Position numbers and translations under genes: made by a program. A stretch of DNA of 10,978 nucleotides from Candidatus Bathyarchaeum sp. (GTDB taxonomy: Archaea; Thermoproteota; Bathyarchaeia; Bathyarchaeales; Bathyarchaeaceae): NCBI GenBank assembly GCA_003096255.1, contig PIXS01000388.1, positions 1-10,978 of the forward strand. The letters are read 5' to 3'. This document shows positions 7,532 to 10,978 of the stretch, in pieces (within the stretch, counting starts at the first letter, position 1; every line of letters starts with the position of its first letter). The notes beneath the pieces were generated by a model. That model was given only the letters and a program-made list of their open reading frames with translations. It was not told the DNA's origin and made no database searches.

Positions 7532-8223
7532 TGCCGCAATCTACGGAGAAACCTTACTATTTCAGACCACCCCTGAGCATACTGTTTGAGATTCACAGAC
7601 TAGAGAAGGTAATGCCGTGGGACGTCAACATTGCCTATCTGTTGAAAACTTTCTTGAATGAGATGGAAGACAGCGGAGAAGTAGATTTCAGAGCTTCAGG
7701 TGTGGCGTTAGATTCATCCACCACCATCTATTTGATGAAAACCAAGCTTCTGCTAAAACTTGAGGAGCCTCCACCACCACCCAAAACAGCACCAGATTTC
7801 ATTCCTCCGCCCATGTTCCTGCCTCTCCGCTACGAGTTATCTTCAACAACTCTGGAAAACCTGCTAGATGTGCTAGATGAGGTACTGAAAGGCGAAACTG
7901 TGCGCCCTCCACCAACACCTCAACCAATCTTACCTACCCCCGAAGTTCTTGCCCCAGTTGACCTCTATCTGCTGGAAATCGACAAGCACATGAAAATCGT
8001 TTTCGACCAGCTCCTCCAACTTGCAAGAGAAGGGGAATTGATAGCATTTTCCAAGCTTGTTGCTGGACTAGAAAGGCTTGAGGCTGTCAAAACGTTCATT
8101 ATTCTCCTGTTTCTTGCCCAGAGGGGAAAGATAGGGTTGTGGCAGGAGGAAGAAATAGAAGAACTGTACATAACAGTCATAGGAGACCCTGTCTTTGAAG
8201 GAAAACGAACAGAAATCGTCTGA
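7531..8223 (+). CDS. scpA: kleisin ScpA, condensin subunit
   Basis: Kleisin that bridges the two SMC heads and binds ScpB. The protein has 230 residues, near the family's ~250. The N-terminal helical domain (about 13-78) contains the archaeal ScpA motif PWDVNIAYLLKTFL and a helix with TTIYLMKTKLLL, matching the segment that contacts the SMC neck. The C-terminal part (about 172-215: FSKLVAGLERLEAVKTF to EEIEELYIT) fits the winged helix that contacts the SMC cap. The middle is unusually proline-rich (five prolines at 80-84, PPP at 92-94, PPPTPQP at 126-132), so the ScpB-binding linker is probably extended. Its ATG shares one base with the smc stop and is served by aaggaggc (7517-7524). The annotation rests on these motifs and on position between smc and scpB. 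Confidence 0.9.
   Translation: MPQSTEKPYYFRPPLSILFEIHRLEKVMPWDVNIAYLLKTFLNEMEDSGEVDFRASGVALDSSTTIYLMKTKLLLKLEEPPPPPKTAPDFIPPPMFLPLRYELSSTTLENLLDVLDEVLKGETVRPPPTPQPILPTPEVLAPVDLYLLEIDKHMKIVFDQLLQLAREGELIAFSKLVAGLERLEAVKTFIILLFLAQRGKIGLWQEEEIEELYITVIGDPVFEGKRTEIV
8181..8185 (+). promoter_or_regulatory. ribosome binding site of scpB
   Basis: aggag lies within scpA, 9 bases before TTG 8195. In-frame stops at 8171-8173 and 8180-8182 rule out any earlier start, and no in-frame ATG follows nearby. This site therefore supports the TTG start and a 29-base overlap with scpA. Confidence 0.6.
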
Positions 8224-8797
8224 TGAACTTAAAGATGAGAAGCTGAGCAGGAAATTAGCTTTGCTGGAGGCAGGGCTCTATGTGGCAGGGCGTCCTCTTG
8301 ATTTGAAGACTTTGGCAGGTATAGTTGGAAGTCGTTCTAAAAAGACGGTTAGGAAACTTGCTAGAGCGTTAGTGGATAGTTATAGTAACCGTGACACAGC
8401 CCTTGAGGTTCTTGAGGTTGAAGGGGAACGGTTTGTCATGCAGCTCAAAGTCGAGTATACGGGCAAGGTTAAAAAGTTAGCCACAAGACCGCTTCTTTCT
8501 GCAGGTCCACTGAAAACATTGTCGTACATTGCCTTTAGGCAGCCGATTCTTCAGACTCAAGTAATAGATGTTAGAGGGCACCACTCTTACGGTCACCTTA
8601 AGCAATTGGAAGAAATGGAACTGATCTCTCGCGAAGGCATAGGAAGAAAAAAGATGATAAGAACAACACAGTTTTTCGCTGATTTCTTTGGTTTGAGCCA
8701 TGACCTGCGAACGATGAAGCGGCAACTCAAGGGCGTGTTCAAAGACTTCGACAAGCCTGAAACAGAAGAAATAAAGAATCCTGAAAAAGCAGAATAA
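8195..8797 (+). CDS. scpB: ScpB, condensin winged-helix subunit
   Basis: Partner of ScpA in the SMC complex; dimers of its tandem winged helices bind the central part of the kleisin. The 200 residues cover a first winged helix (about 20-95, with LALLEAGLYVAGRPLDLKTL) and a second (about 105-175). The second shows the family pattern LKTLSYIAFRQPILQTQV, then VRGHHSYGHLKQLEEMELI, then TTQFFADFFGL. The C-terminus is charged. The start is TTG 8195, since in-frame stops lie just upstream; it overlaps scpA by 29 bases, implying translational coupling and one transcript with smc and scpA. Nothing appears truncated. Confidence 0.94.
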   Translation: MKENEQKSSDELKDEKLSRKLALLEAGLYVAGRPLDLKTLAGIVGSRSKKTVRKLARALVDSYSNRDTALEVLEVEGERFVMQLKVEYTGKVKKLATRPLLSAGPLKTLSYIAFRQPILQTQVIDVRGHHSYGHLKQLEEMELISREGIGRKKMIRTTQFFADFFGLSHDLRTMKRQLKGVFKDFDKPETEEIKNPEKAE

Positions 8798-8812
8798 GAT
8801 AAGCTTATATGT
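8797..8812 (+). promoter_or_regulatory. TATA-box promoter of rps8e
   Basis: agataagcttatatgt contains a clear archaeal TATA element (cttatat, 8804-8810) that begins at the scpB stop. Initiation is expected about 25 bases downstream, around 8830-8835, giving a leader of about 25 bases ahead of TTG 8857. The ribosomal protein therefore appears to have its own promoter, apart from the smc operon. Confidence 0.6.
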
Positions 8813-8842
8813 CGAGTTTTGCTAGTCTCATCGATACCTATT

Positions 8843-8850
8843 GAGATGAT
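8843..8850 (+). promoter_or_regulatory. ribosome binding site of rps8e
   Basis: gagatgat matches the Shine-Dalgarno consensus gaggtgat with one mismatch and lies 6 bases before TTG 8857. It supports the TTG as the true start of this ribosomal protein gene. Confidence 0.5.
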
Positions 8851-8856
8851 GTAAGC

Positions 8857-9249
8857 TTGTCAGTTTGGCACGGAGATCAACATAAACGCAAAGATTCGGG
8901 CGGAAGAAAGACAGCCAACCGAAAGAAAAGAAGATATGAGAAAGGCTTCTTTCCAGCGGAAACAGCGCTGGGCAAACCAAAAAGCAGAATCATTCGGAAG
9001 CATGGAGGTAACGAGAAGGTTCGGCTTTTGGCGGTTAACCAAGCAAACATCTCTGATGCTTCTGGAAAAACCTCGAAAGTAGATATACTTCGTGTAATAA
9101 AGAATCCGGCTAACGTGGATTACGATCGGCGAGGTGTAATCACAAAAGGAACAGTGATTGCGACGCCTTTGGGAAATGCACGTGTAACGTCCCGCCCTGG
9201 ACAAGATGGCATCGTAAATGCGATTCTTGTCTCCAAAAAGGGCGACTAA
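8857..9249 (+). CDS. rps8e: 30S ribosomal protein S8e
   Basis: Small-subunit ribosomal protein of the archaeal/eukaryotic S8e family, which binds 16S rRNA; bacteria lack it. The 130 residues match the archaeal length. Recognisable blocks are an N-terminal SGGRK followed by a basic stretch of KKRRYEKG (about residues 14-30), PAETALG, the HGGNEKVRLL segment, VDILRVIKNPAN, and the C-terminal RVTSRPGQDGIVNA. The start is TTG 8857: it gives the expected N-terminus VWHGDQHKR, and there is no nearby ATG. It stands between its own TATA promoter and the convergent srp19, whose stop is 9 bases away. Confidence 0.97.
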   Translation: MSVWHGDQHKRKDSGGRKTANRKKRRYEKGFFPAETALGKPKSRIIRKHGGNEKVRLLAVNQANISDASGKTSKVDILRVIKNPANVDYDRRGVITKGTVIATPLGNARVTSRPGQDGIVNAILVSKKGD

Positions 9250-9258
9250 CACACCTTT

Positions 9259-9543
9259 CTATCTGCGTAGTTTAGAAAGTTCTTCTGCAATCTTTTTCAC
9301 AGTTTTGTCTTTTGGTTCTGTTTTAGGAATGATAATTAGTCCAGTTTTCAGCCATGGGGAACTTGGATGGGCAGCGTCAGAAACTACTTCAGGTTGCAGA
9401 CCTAGCCTTTTTGCTGCTCTCTGAATCTCTTCCAGTTTTGGTGCAGATACTGCGAGTTTTTTTGGAACCCTGCGGCCATCTGATCGTGTCTTGTTTGCGT
9501 CAAAGTAAATGGACCAAAGAACGGTCTTGTTTTTGTTCCGCAT
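9259..9543 (-). CDS. srp19: signal recognition particle 19 kDa protein SRP19
   Basis: RNA-binding protein that folds the 7S RNA so that SRP54 can bind, serving cotranslational targeting to the membrane. The 94 residues are the usual archaeal length. Diagnostic motifs are an N-terminal VLWSIYFDANKTRS followed by GRRVPKKLAV (23-32), then PKLEEIQRAAKRLGLQPEV and a lysine-rich C-terminus after the LIIIP strand. The ATG (complement of 9541-9543) has no good Shine-Dalgarno; the A/T-rich caactaataaaacac (complement of 9571-9585) is placed for a nearly leaderless transcript. It is the only gene in the window on the minus strand and converges on rps8e. Confidence 0.96.
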   Translation of the reverse strand: MRNKNKTVLWSIYFDANKTRSDGRRVPKKLAVSAPKLEEIQRAAKRLGLQPEVVSDAAHPSSPWLKTGLIIIPKTEPKDKTVKKIAEELSKLRR

Positions 9544-9824
9544 TTTGATCGGTTCTGCTATCGGTTTGGAGTGTTTTATTAGTTGTGGTGTTCAGGTTCT
9601 GGTTTCAAAGGTTTTTGCGTTAGTTGTTTTGGCGTGATTTGTTCTCAGAGGCATGAGGGAGTTTTTCATCAAAAATGTAAGTAATTTAACATTTCTTAAT
9701 GGTGTGTTTTGTTTAAAATTCTCTTATTTAAGACAAAAATTTCAACTATAGGAATCGATTGTGCAACTCAGGAAACATGCTCAGAAACGTTTAAATAAAG
9801 CGCACCGTGTGAACAATAGGTTTT
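9544..9824. other. divergent intergenic region between srp19 and gar1
   Basis: This spacer of 281 bases carries no gene that I can support. The first ~120 bases (9541-9660) are about three quarters G+T on the plus strand, that is A/C-rich on the srp19 strand. Several TATA-like elements face srp19: complement of 9571-9585, complement of 9679-9690 (gttaaatta) and complement of 9722-9734 (cttaaataag). A strong one faces gar1 at 9789-9797. No convincing C/D box, tRNA or riboswitch fold was recognised. Confidence 0.5.
9782..9797 (+). promoter_or_regulatory. TATA/BRE promoter of gar1-tfb
   Basis: cagaaac followed by gtttaaata (9789-9797) has the form of an archaeal BRE plus TATA box. Initiation about 25 bases downstream falls near 9818-9822, only a few bases before the GTG at 9825. 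The transcript is therefore leaderless for that start, or has a short leader for TTG 9843. It should drive gar1 and the overlapping tfb. Confidence 0.65.
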
Positions 9825-10100
9825 GTGAGGGGAAAAAGGGTTTTGAATAGAATCGGTCACGTCCTTCACGTGAGTAACACAAAAAACATGATTCTTAAGG
9901 CAGAAAACATCCCCCGCATCGGCGACAAAGTGGCGAATGATAAACTCAAGCAGGTGGGAACAGTTTTTGACGTTTTTGGTCCCACATCCTCCCCGTATGT
10001 AGCAGTTAAACCAATCAGTCAAAACCCGGAACAGCTGGTAAATCAGGTTCTTTATGCAGTCCCCTTCAAAGCGGGAAGAAGAAAGAGGAGAAAAAGATGA
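9825..10100 (+). CDS. gar1: H/ACA RNP component Gar1
   Basis: Subunit of the H/ACA ribonucleoprotein that converts uridine to pseudouridine in rRNA, where Gar1 binds the Cbf5 catalytic subunit. The beta-barrel core is clear: [29 protein letters not shown], then SPYVAVKPI, followed by the basic tail GRRKRRKR. From GTG 9825 the protein has 91 residues. A TTG at 9843 would give 85 residues beginning [10 protein letters not shown], closer to the N-terminus of other archaeal Gar1 proteins, with gagggg (9827-9832) as ribosome binding site. I cannot decide between them; the short 5' end fits either. The stop overlaps the tfb start (ATGA), so the two genes are one operon. Confidence 0.9.
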   Translation: MRGKRVLNRIGHVLHVSNTKNMILKAENIPRIGDKVANDKLKQVGTVFDVFGPTSSPYVAVKPISQNPEQLVNQVLYAVPFKAGRRKRRKR

Positions 10101-10978
10101 CAAAAGAAAATATGCCACAACCCCCGGCGATTCGAAAGTGCCCTGAATGTGGAAGCAGCCGTCTTATGCGAGATTATGAGTGTGCTGAAATAGTTTGTAT
10201 GGGATGCGGTTATGTCGTTGCTGCTAAGCTTGCTGACCAGGGACCAGAGTGGAGAGCTTTTGATGATGAGCAGCGTGCTAAACGTGCTCGGGCAGGTGCT
10301 CCGTTGACGTTTACGATTCATGATAAGGGTCTTTCGACTATGATTGATTGGCATGATCGGGATGTTTATGGTAAGAGGCTTGCTCCGGGTCAGAAGGCTC
10401 AGATTTATAGGTTGAGGAAGTGGCAGCGTAGGATTAGGGTTTCTGATGCTACGGAGAGGAATCTTGCTTTTGCTCTTTCTGAGATTTCTAAGATTGCTAA
10501 TAATTTGAATTTGCCTAAGAATATTCTTGAGACTGCGTCGGTTATTTATCGTAAGGCGGTTAAGGAGCGGCTTATCAGGGGTAGGTCTATTCAGGGTGTG
10601 ACTGCGGCTGCGATTTATGTTGCTTGCAGGCAGTGTGGAGTAGCCAGAACACTAGATGAGATTGCGGGTGCTTCTGCGGTGAACAAGAAGGAGGTTGGCA
10701 GGAGTTATCGTTTCTTGATAAAGGAGCTGAATTACTTTATTCCGCCTCTAAAGCCGAGCCAGTACATTACCAAGTTTTCTAATCAGTTGACTATGCAGGG
10801 AAAGGTTGAGGAGATTGCTCACAAGATTCTTGCTGCAGCTAAGGAGCTGAAGCTTACTTCGGGACGGGGACCTACAGGCATAGCCGCGGCAGCCAGCTAC
10901 ATCGCATCAGTTCTGACGGGAGAAAGAAAAACTCAGAGGGAAATCGCTGAGATAGCCCAAGTAACAGAAGTAACCATA
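10097..10978 (+). CDS. tfb: transcription initiation factor TFB (TFIIB), 3' end missing
   Basis: Archaeal TFIIB homologue that bridges TBP on the promoter and RNA polymerase. 294 codons are present and the frame is still open at the window end; only the last ~10-20 residues should be missing. The N-terminal zinc ribbon has Cys15, Cys18, Cys34 and Cys37 (CPEC/CMGC). It is followed by the B-reader/linker (about 48-80, from [11 protein letters not shown] to [12 protein letters not shown]). The two cyclin-like repeats lie at about 115-205 (with [17 protein letters not shown]) and 210-294 (with [18 protein letters not shown]). The ATG at 10097 overlaps the gar1 stop and follows gaggag (10085-10090). 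Codon use is very unusual between 10295 and 10573, where all 93 codons end in G or T. All expected domains are intact, so it should be functional. Confidence 0.97.
   Translation, partial: MTKENMPQPPAIRKCPECGSSRLMRDYECAEIVCMGCGYVVAAKLADQGPEWRAFDDEQRAKRARAGAPLTFTIHDKGLSTMIDWHDRDVYGKRLAPGQKAQIYRLRKWQRRIRVSDATERNLAFALSEISKIANNLNLPKNILETASVIYRKAVKERLIRGRSIQGVTAAAIYVACRQCGVARTLDEIAGASAVNKKEVGRSYRFLIKELNYFIPPLKPSQYITKFSNQLTMQGKVEEIAHKILAAAKELKLTSGRGPTGIAAAASYIASVLTGERKTQREIAEIAQVTEVTI

Noticed and set aside
8860..9252. A 130-codon open frame on the minus strand opposite rps8e
   Set aside because: It exactly shadows the S8e gene, which has unmistakable family motifs; the antisense product has no recognisable pattern and no promoter or ribosome binding site.
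9218..9548. Plus-strand open frames across srp19 (9218-9424 and 9354-9548)
   Set aside because: They are antisense to srp19, whose motifs are clear; no supporting start signals.
9640..9675. Minus-strand ttgatga ... ctga pair upstream of srp19, considered as a C/D box guide RNA
   Set aside because: The first box departs from RTGATGA, the boxes are only about 17 bases apart, and no internal D' and C' pair is visible.
10052..10354. A 100-codon minus-strand frame across the gar1/tfb junction
   Set aside because: It overlaps the zinc ribbon of tfb and the gar1 tail, both clearly coding on the plus strand, and its product is low-complexity.
1..10978. CRISPR array, insertion sequence, toxin-antitoxin pair or defence system
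   Set aside because: No spaced direct repeats, transposase motifs, terminal inverted repeats or defence-type genes were seen; apart from the two-component pair, the partial gene at the left edge and the DUF2096-like gene, the content is housekeeping.

Overview
The window reads as archaeal chromosome. It carries a full-length ribosomal protein S8e, SRP19, the H/ACA RNP protein Gar1 and TFB (the archaeal TFIIB), with A/T-rich TATA-like boxes upstream of several genes and frequent TTG/GTG starts. A complete smc-scpA-scpB cluster, a gene that looks like DUF2096, and a multi-PAS histidine kinase with a stand-alone receiver together suggest a mesophilic or moderately thermophilic lineage such as Candidatus Bathyarchaeia. 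That placement is an inference from gene content, not a phylogeny.

Layout. Bases 1-119 hold the last 38 codons of an unrecognised gene. Four bases later comes a membrane-bound 7TM-PAS-PAS-PAS histidine kinase (124-2733), overlapped by a receiver-only response regulator (2726-3178). After a 144-base gap is a small archaeal conserved protein, probably DUF2096 (3323-3835). A promoter and a leader with a short hairpin precede the condensin operon: smc (3983-7531), scpA (7531-8223) and scpB (8195-8797), each overlapping the next. A clear promoter then leads to rps8e (8857-9249), which converges on srp19 (9259-9543, minus strand) with only 9 bases between the stops. A 281-base divergent spacer separates srp19 from the gar1-tfb pair; gar1 and tfb overlap by 4 bases, and tfb runs off the window end after 294 codons.

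How the genes work together. SMC, ScpA (kleisin) and ScpB form the ATP-driven ring complex that organises and segregates the chromosome. The kinase should phosphorylate the adjacent receiver at Asp56 in response to an unknown signal. S8e, SRP19, Gar1 and TFB are information-processing housekeeping genes (ribosome, protein targeting, RNA pseudouridylation and rRNA processing, transcription initiation).

I did not find a clearly new defence or mobile system, a CRISPR array, an insertion sequence, an rRNA or a tRNA. The most unusual signals are an uninterrupted run of 93 codons ending in G or T inside tfb, and a degenerate ABC signature motif (A-S-S-G-E in place of L-S-G-G-E) in an otherwise normal SMC.
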